In this document: positions 38,086-50,805 of the stretch, piece by piece
Numbering within the stretch: the first letter of the stretch is position 1
Layout of the letters: each line of letters opens with the position of its first letter
Program-made: the position numbers and the translations under genes
From: Luscinia megarhynchos
Taxonomy: Eukaryota; Chordata; Aves; Passeriformes; Turdidae
Length of the DNA stretch: 64,000 nt
Reading direction: 5' to 3'
Assembly (NCBI GenBank): GCA_034336665.1
Contig: JAPFBE010000002.1
Location: forward strand, 7,796,146-7,860,145
Notes under the pieces: model-generated
Told to the model about the DNA's origin: nothing
Seen by the model: the letters and a program-made list of their open reading frames with translations, nothing else
Database searches by the model: none

Positions 38086-39423
38086 CTAAAGAAATAAAAG
38101 AAAGATTATTTAGTTCAATAGGAAATAATACTCATTAACAAGTTGAGAATGAGTAACATTCAGTAAGTAGAAGTTTTGGTGTCAGAGCTCATGCTTGTAC
38201 TCTTAAATCATCTATTCAAATATTTAATTTTCCAACCATAGAGATCAACACTGCAAAAAGTACATTTTCATTACCAAAAATCTATCCAGTATTCTAAATG
38301 CCTCTTCACTGCTGTCTATAAAAGATGCAGAAGTAGTTTACTAGATTTGAGCACTGGTTCCCAAACTCCTTTTCTGCATGTGAAGTCCACAAGTCCTTTC
38401 TACTATGAAGTGCCCTAAATCAGCTGTTAAAATAGCAAAACTAGAATACTTATACTCTATCTGTTCTTTCAAAAAAAAAGATATAAATCAGAAGGAACAA
38501 CTTAATAGCTTAACTCAGCACTCAAGAACACAGTTCACTAAATCTTTACAACATACTATCTAAAATTTTGTAAGCAGCTTTGCAAATGCTGGCAGAGAAT
38601 CACGTTAAACTTGTTGATCACAGCACTCTAAGAGGCACTCTCTCAAACAACACTGCCTCTTCCTTGTAAGCACTTCCAGGTGAATCAGATCAGAGAAAAA
38701 CATTATGCATTAGAGTGGGGAAATTAAAAAATCATCTTATCCTGTCCTCCTCACTAATGTTATTGCCACCAAACAATCACACTTGTGCCTGTCTCATCTG
38801 CAGTGTAAGGGTCACTCCATGGCTATGGTTACAGTATGTTCTCCAGTACAGCAGGGCACTGTACTTTAGCATGTATACTTATATATTTTATATAAGTGAA
38901 TCACGCTCAGCTTCAGTTGGCAGTCGGTGCCCAAAGGCATCACTGGAGAAAGAGGAAAGATATAAGTATATATATATATATAAATTTCAGAAATAACCCC
39001 CAACACCAAGGAAAAAAAAATGTTCTAGAAAGGCCATTCCAAAAATGCATCTAACCAAAACAAACAAACAAAAAACCAAACAAACAAACAAAAAAATCTC
39101 CAAATAATTACCAAATACACTGTTATCTCTAATAGGTTGTGGAGATGTCTTAAAATTTCCTCTAAATTCATGAGCCACTTTCAAGAGTAAGTTCGTCTAA
39201 TTTCACTTGGATGATTTAACTGCAAGACTGAAAGAGCTTTCAGTGTTCATCTTTCCTATTCACAGTTTCTTCTTCATCTTATCTGGAGACAGATAAGCTG
39301 AATAAATTAAAATTCTTAGACCTCATAAAGATCAATTTCTTACGCTACTGACATATTCAGACCAAAGTACTCCTTGTACACTAAATTAAACTGCATTCAT
39401 TAATGGTTTTTATTGGGTATTAG

Positions 39424-39614
39424 CAAAAGGCTCTTCACTCAGGGAGTTGACAAGCATTGGAACAGGCTGCCCTGGGAAGTGGTTGAGTCACCATCCCTGG
39501 AGGTATTAAAAAGATGCATAGATATGGTGTTTAGGGACTTGGTTTAATGGTAGATTTGAAAATACCACTGGACTCAATAATCTTAAGGGTCTTTTCCCAA
39601 CCTACATGATTTTA
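39424..39614 (+). mobile_element. CR1 LINE 3' fragment, plus strand
   Basis: About 190 bp of the CR1 3' end in sense orientation: GGAACAGGCTGCCCTGGGAA, GTCACCATCCCTGGAGGTATT, then CCAACCTACATGATTTTATG at the tail. It lies in the NFX1 intron before the penultimate exon, antisense to the gene. Confidence 0.88.
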
Positions 39615-42600
39615 TGTTGAGCACTAAATAAGGATGTTTCCTCCTTATTTACTTTATTAATGTATTTTTAAATATACTCTTCCAGATCATGGGATTCTCT
39701 GTATTTGCTAATTACATTAAATTCCTACTCAACACATGCATCTTTTTTCTTTCAAAATTACATATTGAATAGGAACAACGCTGCAAAGCAATGGGTTGCA
39801 TATTGGTATAATTCGATAATTCATACTTTTTTCCCTATTTCCCCAAGAGCTCTAAGCAGTTGAAATCTCACATCAGCACACAGATGATCACCACTTCTAT
39901 TTCAGAGCTCACAAAAATTATGCATTTGTCTTATTTCCATTATCTTTATCGTTTTTATTTTAAAACGTCTTGTTTCTATCAGTCCATATTTAGAGGCAAA
40001 TTCTTGTGATATTTTGTCAACACAGATGAAAATCTCCACAACATTTTCAAGGTAGGTCGAAAGTCCACTAAAATATTAAGTAATGATTCCTGATCCCCCT
40101 TTCAGTATTGTTTTAAACAGCACTGATAGTCTCTTCCAATGAACTAAAAACTAAAATATCTTACAAACATAGGTCACCAAAAAGCATTCCCATCCCCCCA
40201 ACAGTGAAAGTTTTCATTACTTGGAAAAAAGGTTACTTGTCATGGGCCATAATTTTTTCAAGGTTATATGATGTTTACATGTACACTCTAACAACAAGCC
40301 TTTTACAGTCCTATCAGTTGAGAACACCTGATTTTCCTCTCCTGTCTAAAACGGTTAAAAAGTCCTTCTCTCCCTTAGCTCTAAGCCTGCCATAAAAAGC
40401 CAAATGCTCACAACACTACTTCAATTACAACTCAACTGCAGGTTTCCAACTGGAAAAAGGCAACAGTGGTAGATGGGAGGGCATTCTGTTGTCTTCTTTC
40501 ACTTTTATCAACTGTGATATGCAAAAACATGAAAGTAAATTGCCTGAAGCTAATTAAGCAAAAAAAAAGAGAAAGGCTGGAAAGGCCTTCAACAACTGAA
40601 ATAAGTGTCTGTCCTTACTCTAGAATATGAGACTAAATCTTGCTCGTATGGTAAAAAGGAAAATAAATCAGAGCTCTGAAATCCCAGAAACAGAATACTT
40701 GGAAGAATACACAAAAAAAAATTGCTGACAAAAGATAATGTTCCTGCATTTCAAAAAAATAAATCAGCAGTTCTGCTCTAAAAATGGGCTCAGGACGTAG
40801 AGAGTTAATATAGCAAACCTTTAAAAATCAGGAGGGATCAAAGCCTTGTGAACAATCAGAGATGAACCTAGAACCAAATTTGCTTTGGTCCAAGGCCTAG
40901 ACCTGTTTTAGCTTTGACAAAATTTAGCATCCCAAACAACAACAACAACAAAAAAAAGCAGAAGAGATACCAGCAAATTGGTATGCCATGAAACCACAGG
41001 AGATTTAGAGCCAAAAATCTATCCAACTTACACTCCAGCAAAATTAACACCACTTTCTGTATACATTGGTGGCACATTGGCTGGTTAGAGAAAAAAAAAA
41101 AGAGATTAAACAGTCACTCATATTTAGCCCATGTGGAAAACCCCCAAACAACTGAATTCAACTAAACAGATGTACAATGGGGAAAAAAGCCTTTGATTAA
41201 TTAATTACCAGAAGTAAGAAAGAAAGCAGACCCGACCTAACCAGCCATGGTTATCTATCATCAGTTGTGAAAGAACTGTTGGTATGAAAACCAAAAGCTC
41301 TGCAAGCATTTTGGACATTTTGATATCAAAGTTGCCATTGCCATTCTTCATTTCATTAACTTATTCTCAAAATAAGGAAAAGTCAAGTGTCTGCCTCAAG
41401 CAAAAGTTGAGATGACACATTTTTAACAGCAGTGCAGGGAAAAGCATGAACATAAACTATCTGTTGATTTTTAAGGCAGTGCTAGTACTGACGGCCTGTT
41501 GTATAAAACAGAAATGTGGAAATCATGACTCAATTTATCTTCTTCAAGACTTCAAGCTCAATTTTTGTTTGATCAGCATTGAACTGTTTTGGTATGAACT
41601 ACTACAAAATTCTTTGTCCACCAATCTGTCCAGACTTATTCCATGTAGTCTTGCAATAATGCGCCGCCATCTTTCAGACAGAGCAGATTTTTGTGAAAAA
41701 TGTCTCCAAAAATTGGTAACAGTTGAGGTGCAATAATAAAGCAAATGGTTCTTCAACATCTCCTGATGGCTTAAACTTCATATATTCTATGCCATAAGCT
41801 TTCCAGAAGCAGCACATACTATTCTCAGGGCAAACAGTGTCAACATTTAAGGAAAAAAAACAGTGAGAAAAAGATGTAGCTTTCTCCTGAAGCAGGACTG
41901 CTGCTAAAACCACCTCAGCTGGTAACCTTACAGCAGTATTTGTAGTTAAATGTACTGGGATGTCCAGTATTTTCTTTCTGTGATGCAACAGTCATGATCT
42001 AATAAGGATGTTCCATGTGGTTACAAGGGGCTTCATTTCTTTAGGTCTTTGATCGTGCTAATCTTGTATAGCCTACATTTGGTAACCATTTCTGAACCAT
42101 TTCCAGACTGACTTCACTGAAAGGAAATAAAATCCTGAGTGCAAAAAAAAACAAAACCAAAAACCAAAACACAGGTCATGTTGTCAATACAATTATGGCA
42201 GTATGTGACTTTCTCCGTGAGAACCATGTGGGACCTTGTCACCTTCTTGAGAAGTCCTCCCCTTGTTCATGAGGAAAAACTGAACCTAATGTTCTTCCTA
42301 GAAGTAACAGGAAAAGGATGGGTCTTATAGGGATGACTGCCCTCAAAACCACTTCTATCTAGGGTGTCTCAAATCCATACAAGCTGCTTAAACACTGGCC
42401 ACTACATAAAAACAAGCAGACACCCCATTAACAGGCTCTGGAATCCAGAGTTATTTGGAGAAGGAGGAAATTTTTACTCATATGAGTAAAAACTTCAAAA
42501 AACCACTGACAGGTACAGTGAAACACAAGTGTGTACTTTGAAAGGAAAGCTTTACCCCTTCTCATCACAGCAGTCTGAACCTAGTTCAGAAAGAATCTGG

Positions 42601-44473
42601 TATTGCAACTGTTCAAAGGATGGTGGCTGCAAAGCTGACCAACAGGTAAGCACAGAGAAAGGCACTTGCAAGTATTCTACTATGGGTCTTACATTTCAAA
42701 TGACACCAGAACTGTAATTCAGATCAAGCTTAACAGTCAATACTGGGAATGATCTCTGTGGTTCCATATGAGCAATGCTGATCGATGACTGAGTGATTCC
42801 AATGCAGGTAATATGACCAACTTTTACTGATGGTGATGGAGGCAGTGGGCAAAGTTTGCCCCTAGATCTCTGGAACAGGACAAAGCCTGGCTGAAGGAAG
42901 CTTTCTTAGCACCAAGGAGACTTTCTCACCTTTCTAATGGACCTGTATAGGGATGTTAACATTTGAATGACACAATAATGGAGTGTGAAGAGAAGGAATG
43001 GTCTTTTTGCCTAACTGATTTTCATTTATTTATACATGAAAGAGCCCATAATAGAAATCCAAAAGGCATTGCTGAGACAGAACAAAACAGTACCATTTTG
43101 ACCTTCTGGTGATTACTAGCTCTGGAAGTTGAAGAAGCCATTGTGAAATACTCAAAAAATATCATCCTAGAACTTGAGCTATTACTCATGTGAGAATATG
43201 TTTTTTATATCTTGAAGAAGTGGCAAATAAAAAGAAAATTCAAATAAGCTTTGGAGGAATCCATTAAAATAAGAAATACTGCTATGTAGCTGAAGAACAG
43301 TTTCAGTAGACCACTCAAGTGTCTTTTAAGAATGGCAGTATTGAAATAGAAGCATATGCATTCTGCACAGTATGCTATTCCCTGAAAAACACAAGAGAAG
43401 GAGCAAGTGTACCATCTGTCCTAAAACCATATAGAGGAAGGCCTCCCCTTCTCAAGTTGCAAAATATCCCTTCGCTTTTAAAGCATAATCATCTGCCCTG
43501 CTCCTTTTATCGTCCTTACTAATTTCTCATCTGCCCCTCTCCCATATTTCTTTCTTTATTTTTAAACAAGCTTTTCCAAATATAAACTCTTTGCTCACCT
43601 GAAACAAAAAGTATCTTACATTTTAAGATCAAAGTAATATTCCATCTCTCTTGGAAGAAATCAAGATTGTAGCTAAGCTACCAACTGATGAACAAGTTCA
43701 GGAATAGCTCATGGAACTCTAATAGCATGATAGATGAGAGATTTCTTACGACTGCAGTCAATACTTACAGTTAAAAACAACTGGTTGTCAAATAATCACA
43801 ATTTGACAGCACTAAACTAAATATGCTGCTGAATAAGGAGCACAATCAATGAAGCCCTGACACCAGAAGATTTCCCACACTACGTCTCCATATCCTCCAT
43901 CTCCATATCACCTTGTTTCTTCCCTAGCTACGTTCCTTTCATTTTCTTCTCTACTATGAACTGGTTTCTGTGAGTTTTCTCCAAAACATTTCATATTTGC
44001 TACAAAATCTCTTCCATTTGCAGTAATTCCAGCTCCCTCTTTGTCCATTAACTAAAGAAGGAGAAGGTTTATACAGATGAATTAATGTTACATTTACCAG
44101 ATTTTTTTCAAAGGTGGTGTAAATTTAAGTATGATTTCTCAACCCAACAATTAGTTTTCACAAAATTTTATCACACACATTATTTTTGATACCTCTATCA
44201 AATCTAGCTGATGACAAAATGTTACTGCTAAGATGAATGGAAAACAATCTTGCAAAGTATTTTCTAGCTTTTTTGCTTCTAATGGTGTTTTCTTCTCTGA
44301 AGATTTACTTGAGTAAATGACCCCATGAAACTATCAGTTCAAAAATGGCTTTAAAAATTTTTCTGCTGGAAATTACTGCATATTGCACTGTAAATAAACT
44401 CAGTAAGGGATAAAACCCATCCAATTATTTAAACTATACTGTAAAGATTTGAAAACAACAATGAATTACATAC
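39615..44473. other. NFX1 intron sequence without recognised elements
   Basis: The remainder of the 6.4-kb intron between the R3H exon and the penultimate exon. It is AT-rich with short A-rich and AAC-repeat patches (for example 40933-40957). I found no exon-like conservation. Confidence 0.6.
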
Positions 44474-44619
44474 TTCACTGCAGTGATAACAACATTGCGC
44501 TTTGGTTCGTTGTCATAGCTCACACTTTCAATGCCATAAACCTGAGCTAATTCATGGATGATTCTGCGGTGATCTCTGTTCATTGGTGGGTAACAATGAC
44601 TCTTCTTTGTATGCTTGCC
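44474..44619 (-). CDS. NFX1: NFX1 exon encoding the R3H domain
   Basis: A 146-bp exon of 48 codons plus two bases. It encodes [20 protein letters not shown], then [20 protein letters not shown]. The Arg-x3-His signature of the R3H single-stranded nucleic-acid-binding domain is RRIIH. Acceptor ATTCAG, donor GTATGT. It is nearly identical to mammalian NFX1 across this segment, which argues for recent purifying selection. Confidence 0.96.
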
Positions 44620-45539
44620 CTGAATTCAACAGAAGAGGTTAAGAAAGAAGAAAAAAAAAGGTGAAGTTTTCATTCATGAGAGCCAGGGGGAATAAAACAA
44701 GGAAAAAATGTGTTTCTTCATCTAAAATTTTGCTGGTATAACAAAATCAAAACCACAAATTGCTAAGACTGACTGACATCAGACATTAAACTAATTTGAA
44801 ATTATTCATTAATTCCCCAAAATTAAATTGTATATTTTCATCACCTCGAAGTTCACACACACCCACATAGGGGTATTTTTAGTTTGAAATATAAATCGTA
44901 ATTACAGTCATTCTACTTCAATCCCAAAAAGCAATACAAAATTATTTTTAGCAGAATTTGTATTTTTCTAAATGATCAGCCACGTTCACATCAGATCCAA
45001 TTTTATTTTGCAGACTGGCTTCACAATGCACCTATTTCAGACAGCTATAAAGATGTCAAATTTATAAATCATTTCCCTCTACCAAAGAAGCTATTTATCT
45101 GCAAGTCCCTCATGTTGAGGTCCTTTATTAAATAAAACCACAAAGTTCTATTTTTAATCAGTTAACAAAGACTGATAATGCATGATTCAAAACTGATTAT
45201 TTTATCAACAGCAAAAGAACAAACAAAAAAAGCAGAGCCCTAAGAGCTCATGCCTTTAACAGGTCGGATCAATTTGTAACAACAAATGCATATAAAGATG
45301 AGTCAGTCAGTGCTTTCATGGATTCAGGACACTGCTTCAACTTTTGCCTTCATGATCACCAATTAAGTCTTCTAGGTTTCTGGTCAACAGAAGGGATTCA
45401 AGGGGAAAACAAACTACCCATAATAGAATAAGTTTGAGTCAGGGACTTCTAGAGAAATCCCAACCTATATAAGTTCCTAGGACTGCAGGCAGTACATTTA
45501 AGGTCACTGAGAGACCAGGATGATATCCCACTTCTCCAT

Positions 45540-45770
45540 CACCTCTGAAAGACTGTAAGAATGGGGTAGGAACCCAATGACTAGAGAAAGGTAATTGTTG
45601 CAACTATATATATATATAAACTAACAAACAAACAAACAGAAAGAACCCAAGAACTATTGTCTGATTAGCTAAAATTCAAATCTGTTTTTAGCTACATGGA
45701 GGAGAAAAAGTCTCTGAGAACAATCAGCGTGGATTTACAAAAGGTCAGCCACCAAAATTAATGTAAAAAT
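45540..45770 (+). mobile_element. Probable old CR1 reverse-transcriptase fragment
   Basis: The stretch GAGAACAATCAGCGTGGATT followed by TACAAAAGG (about 45716-45744) matches the CR1 pol text that encodes the conserved '(N)QRGFTKG' region. Upstream text is weakly CR1-like. Boundaries are uncertain. A TA-microsatellite and an ACAA-repeat patch lie at about 45605-45640. Confidence 0.45.
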
Positions 45771-46894
45771 GACCACATGTAATAGAACAAGTCACCAGGG
45801 GTACATTGCAGGTACCCTGAAAATAGAGGCTTATTATCTGTCTCTTAGATTATGAAATTGCTAAGTTACAAATAACAACTGGACCAAAAATTGGTCAGTC
45901 ATTTCCATAAGTCTTCAGGGGCATCATCACATGCTGACAGGTTATCTTTACTTTGCAACTAACAGTAATAAACCTCCCAGCTATTACAACACTTCCAGCA
46001 TAGACACAAGAATTTGAAGAACTCTATAGATTCTGTACCTATTTATGATAACTAGTACGCTTGCTTTAAAAAAGTGGTGATGGTTCCATGCTCTAAAGGA
46101 CAACACAATTCTTGTCCCTATGAAGACAGAGCTGGATATATATATCCTCTGTCTTTTCTGTTTACATATATCAACCATGAAAATTCTGCTATGCTAGATA
46201 GAATACATACTGGTAAGTGTAGGGCAAGAGATGTTTGTTAGGCAAGCAAAGTCATATGTGATAGAGCAGAATCATGTTAATGCTAGAACTTTTCAGTACC
46301 AAAATCATTTTTATTACTCATTTATCCAGTTAAGCTGAAATGGGCATCTCCAAAGGGAAAATGCAAAAAAAATTAAAAAGCAGAAGCAAAACGTGTAAGC
46401 CTAAGTAACAGGAATCAGTGTGAAAGATATAGTACTGATACAGGCAGAGCTACATGAATGCTTGATAGATTAGCATGCAAAATACTTCTAATACAAGAAA
46501 GTTCTACATCTAGAAACAAAGAAAGCAAGCCACATATTTAGTCAGAGAAATTTAGGAATCATAATAAACAAACAAACTCACAAATAAAGAGGACTTGAAG
46601 ATCACAGCAGAAGAGCAACTAAAACCAGTCTCCCTGCATAATGCCATGTTACACATATTAATTCAATCTTTAACTACATAAACCCATGGGTGGGAAGATG
46701 AAACCTGACTCTCATAAGAGAGAGAAGAAAGCCTCTGAGTCTTCCACAAAAATAAAAAGAAAAGTTATGCAAGAAGAATTGAGTTCTAGGGCAAGTTAAC
46801 TTTACAGTGCATGGGAAATACTCTCTTTTACACCCTATATGCCACAATTTTGAAGGAAAAGAGAGTCATAACACAGCCCCCACACACTGTCACT

Positions 46895-46975
46895 TTAGCT
46901 TCAAGGCAGGCTAGGAAGACACAGGGAACTACAGGCTGGTCAGCCTCACCTCAGTGTCCCTGGGAAATCTCCTCC
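46895..46975 (+). mobile_element. CR1 pol fragment, plus strand
   Basis: GGGAACTACAGGCTGGTCAG followed by CCTCACCTCAGTGTCCCTGG is the CR1 reverse-transcriptase text for the 'NYRPVSLTSVPG' motif, in sense orientation. Flanking sequence is too diverged to extend it safely. Confidence 0.75.
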
Positions 46976-47789
46976 CTTTTGAAATATAGCTTGATTTCTA
47001 GGAGCTTTCTGGGAACTTCTCATACCTTTATGGAACAGCAATTCCCTACAGCCTGATGAGTAGGATGGTACAGAACTGATCCTTGAGGTACTCAACTGTT
47101 ATGTGGCCCTAAATGGTTCATCCTGATCATGATAAAAGCTGGATATACTGGGTCATTCCCCCCTTAGGTCAGACAGGGAAAAGACTGACATGTGGTTTGT
47201 TTTCATATTTGCCTTCTCTTCGGCAATGTAGATGCTCCTTAACAGACACTATTTGTCTGCTTTGTAGGATCATTATTTAACAAACAGCTGGTTTGCACTG
47301 AAAACTAAAGCACTGGAGATGCTCTTGAGCTCTCTGGTACTCTGGTTCTGGCATATTTCATGCTGCAGTTCAACTGCAGATTCAAGACCTATGGTTGCCC
47401 CTTTTTAAATATAATTACATCTCTTGGTTTGATATTAGAATAAGCATATATTTGGTATATGCAATTATATAGAAAGATATATACGTACACAGTTGTGTAC
47501 ATATGTGTGTATGATAAAGGCAATGTATAAAGAAACATGTAAAATAGGATAACCACAGGCAACACAACACTAGGCAAGTGTGAAACAAGATAGGTAAAAC
47601 AATATAGATAACAAACGACTATTCTATGCATCTACTTCCAAGTGTCTGACATTGGAGTAACCTGAGTATAATTAGCATAATCTGCACCCCAATGAACAAG
47701 AAACTGAGCACAGGGACAAGACATAAATGAACTATGAACTCCTGTTAATACCCATGCAGTAAATGCACAGGAGACTCAAGCAGTGTCAG

Positions 47790-48324
47790 GCTACTTGGAA
47801 TGAACGTCAGTTGTAAGAGTAAGAAGAAATTACTCCATAAAGGCCAAGGCCCATCTGGAATTACATCTGGCCAATTATGACAAGGACAGAAATAAGGGCT
47901 TCACATACATAAACAAAAACAAAAGACAAACTAAGGATAATGTGGACCTATTACCAAACAGAGTGGGGACCCTAGTAAGAGGACACAGAGAAGATGGAGT
48001 ATGTGAACACCTTTCTGCATCAGTCTTCACTGACAAGCCCTCAAGAATCTCTGACTCAGCAGATCAACGTAAAGGAATATTGGAAGGAAGAGTTTCTGTT
48101 GACCAAGGACTGGAGTTAGAGAACAACTAGGCAAATTTGATGTTCACAGATCCATGGGCCCTGATGGGATGCATCCATGAGTGCTGAGACACATCATAGT
48201 GTCCACCTTTGAAAGGTCATGGTGGTTAGGAGAGGTGCATGAAAACAGAAAGAAAGCAAATGTCACCCCAGTGATGTCTTGCCCTTTCTTAACGGGCAAG
48301 AAGGACTCTGAGGAACAGTCAGTC
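47790..48324 (+). mobile_element. CR1 LINE pol region, 5' part, split by an LTR insertion
   Basis: Sense-orientation CR1: phrases such as GGCCAAGGCCCATCTGGA, GCATCAGTCTTCACTGACAA and GGGCCCTGATGGGATGCATC (the 'GPDGM/IHP' motif at the reverse-transcriptase start) follow in the correct order. The copy continues at 49464 after the LTR element. Frames are broken by many stops. Confidence 0.88.
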
Positions 48325-49463
48325 TGTCATGGTTTGACCCTGGCTAAATGCCAGGCACCCATGAAAAGCCATTCACTCACCTGCCTGCTACAGCTGGGCA
48401 GAGGAGAGAAAATTTAACAAAGGGTCCATGAGTTAAGGACCAGAAGAAAACATTCCAAGGGCATAACAGGATCGACTTCAGAGACACAAAGTGAACTTAT
48501 TACTAACAAAATCAGAGCAGGATAATGAGAAGTAAAATAGATGGGTTTAAGGGTTTTTTTCCCCAGCCACTCCCTCCTTCCTACCAACAGCCCAGGGAGA
48601 CAAGGGGGTGAGGGTTTTGGCCAGTTCATCACCCAAGCTTTTCTTCTGCTTGACTCAGGGAGAGAAGTTGCTGTCTGTGAAACTGTGGAGTCCCTTTCCA
48701 CGTAGACAGTTCTCCACTAACTTCTCCAGCATGGCTCCAATCTCATGAGCAGCAGTCCTTACAGAATTGCTGCAATGTAAATTCCTCCCACAGGCAAACA
48801 GTTCTTCCAAAATTGAGGCCACTCTTCCACAAGGTGCAGTTCTCCAAGGACAGGCTGCTCCAGCCTGGCAGCAGGGACCCCCTCTCTCCACCAGGTCTCC
48901 CACTGGATCACAGCCTCCTGCAGGCATCCACCTGCTCTGGCACGGGCAACTCCCACACAGGCTGTGGGTGGATCTCTGCATCCCCCATGGATCCCATGGG
49001 CTGTGGGTGGATCTCTGCATCCCCCATGGATCCCGTGGGCTGTGGGTGGATCTCTGCATCCCCCATGGATCCCCATGGGTGCAGGGGCACAGCTGCTTCA
49101 CCATGGTCTCACCACAGCCTGCAGAGGAATCTCAGCTCTGGCACCTGGAGCACCTCCTGCCCCTCCTTCTCCACAGACCTTGATGTCTCCAGGTTGTTTC
49201 TCTCACACGCTCTCACCTCCTCCTCCTCCTCCTCTTCTCTAGCTGCAATTAACACTGTGCCACCACCTTTGTTTTGATTTCTTCTTAAATATGTTATCAC
49301 AGAGATGCTACCATCATTTCTAATTGGCCAGCGGCATCTTCAGAGCCACCAGGGATTGGCTCTGCTGGACATGGTGCAAGTTTGTAGCAGTTTCTCCCAG
49401 AAACCACCTCTGTGGCTCCCCACCCCACTGCTACCAAAAACCAGGTCATGCCAAACCAACACA
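48325..49463 (-). mobile_element. Long avian ERV LTR element, minus strand, inserted in CR1
   Basis: An element of about 1139 bp that, on the minus strand, starts TGTGTTGGTTTGGCATGACC and ends GGTCAAACCATGACA. It has the TG...CA ends of an LTR. ATATTTAAGAAG on the minus strand (about 49285-49296) looks like its promoter box. It contains repeated CATGG-rich phrases and an internal 39-bp tandem repeat. This is a known type of long, noncoding LTR in passerine genomes. The flanks share GTC on both sides (48322-48324 and 49464-49466), compatible with a short target duplication. The 149-154-codon open frames on both strands arise from the repeat and GC bias. It appears to be a solo LTR. Confidence 0.85.
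48962..49078. repeat. 39-bp tandem repeat, three copies
   Basis: Units start at 48962, 49001 and 49040. Each reads CTGTGGGTGGATCTCTGCAT followed by CCCCCATGGATCCC and a short joiner, with only one or two differences between copies. The unit length is a multiple of three, so any frame open in one unit stays open through all three. Confidence 0.92.
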
Positions 49464-50805
49464 GTCTCACACCAGTCCCTGGAGAGGTGATGGGAATGGT
49501 TCATCCTCAAGGTCATTGTGGGATGACATGAAGGTGATCAGGTTAGTCATTGGATTCACCAAAGGAAAATCATGCTTAACCAATCCGTCTGTATGACAAA
49601 ACAATTATCTATCTGCTGGACAGATAAGGTGAGAGCACTGAATATTGTCTGCCTGGACTTCAGGAAGATTTTTGACACTTCATCTTGTGACATCCTCATA
49701 GGTTAACTCAGGAAGTGCAGCCTGTATGATTAGACAGTGAGGGGTATTGAGAATGGCTGAACAGCAGATCTCAGAGAGTTGTGATCAGTGGCAGAGAGTC
49801 AAGCTGGAGGGCTGTAACTAGTGGTGCTCCCCAGTGGCCAGTACTGGCTATAATATTGTTTTAACTTATTCATCAGTGACTTGGATGAAGGGGCAGATAC
49901 CTCCTCAGCAAGTTCACTGATGACCCAAAGCTGGGAGGAGGGGCCAACACACCAACATTGTGCAGCCCTTCAAAAGGATCTCAACAGGTGGAAAGGATGG
50001 GCAGAGAAGAATCTCCTGAAATTCTTTAACGGGAAGTACAGAGACCTGCACTTGGGGAAGAAGAACTCATGCACCAGTATAGGCTGACCTGCTGGAAAGC
50101 AGATCTTCAGACAAGGATCTGGAGGTGCTGGTAGGCCCTGAGCTGTCATGAGACAGCATTGTGCCCTTGTGGTGCAAGACCAATGACACGGTACACTAGG
50201 AAGAGTGTGACCAGGAGGTCATGAGAGGTGATCCTGCTCCTCTACTCAGCCTCATGAGGCCTCACCTGGAATTCTGTATCCAGTACAAGAGAGGAATGGA
50301 GCTCCTGGAGCAAATCCATCAGAGGACTACAAAAATGATAGGGAACTGGACCATCTCACAAGGATAGGCTGAGAGAGTTGGGTCTATTGTGCCTCAAGAA
50401 GAGATGACAAATAGGATTTCATTTATTATTATTTCTTTTGTCAATAAGTATCTGAAGACAGAATGTTAGGAGGATGGAACCAGGCAACTTAATAGTTGGC
50501 CACTTAATAGTGCCACCAACAGGAGAAGAGGCATTAGGCAGAAACTGATGCACAGGAAATTCCACATGAACATGAGAAAGAACTTCTTTACTGTGCAGGT
50601 GACTGAGGACTGAAACAGATTGCCCAGAGAGGTTGTGGAGTCTCTCTCACTGGAGATATTACAGAACTGTCTGGATGCAATCCCATGCAATGTGCTCTAG
50701 GATGACCCTGCTTGAGCAGGGAACTTGGACTGCATGGGTCCACTGGGACCATTTTGCTAACTAGACACATAATGACTCATTTTAGTCTTTCATTCTAATG
50801 ATGAA
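49464..50805 (+). mobile_element. CR1 LINE pol region and 3' end, right part of the split copy
   Basis: Continues the copy interrupted at 48324. Sense CR1 text runs through GTCCCTGGAGAGGTGATGGG, then the reverse-transcriptase C-terminal region (the frame at 49881-50087 shows LNRWKGWAEKNLLKFFNGK and LHLGKKN, typical of CR1). It then reaches the 3' part with GATTGCCCAGAGAGGTTGTG and a decayed ATTCT-type tail near 50790. Stops and indels make it inactive. Confidence 0.88.

Noticed and set aside
39060..39100. Regular CAAA/CAAAC units that resemble a spaced repeat array
   Set aside because: A simple AAAC microsatellite, with no spacer-repeat structure as in a CRISPR array, and the genome is vertebrate.
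48655..49277. Open frames of 92-154 codons with repeated peptide units on both strands
   Set aside because: They lie wholly inside an LTR element. The peptide repeats are translations of the 39-bp tandem repeat, open in several frames at once.
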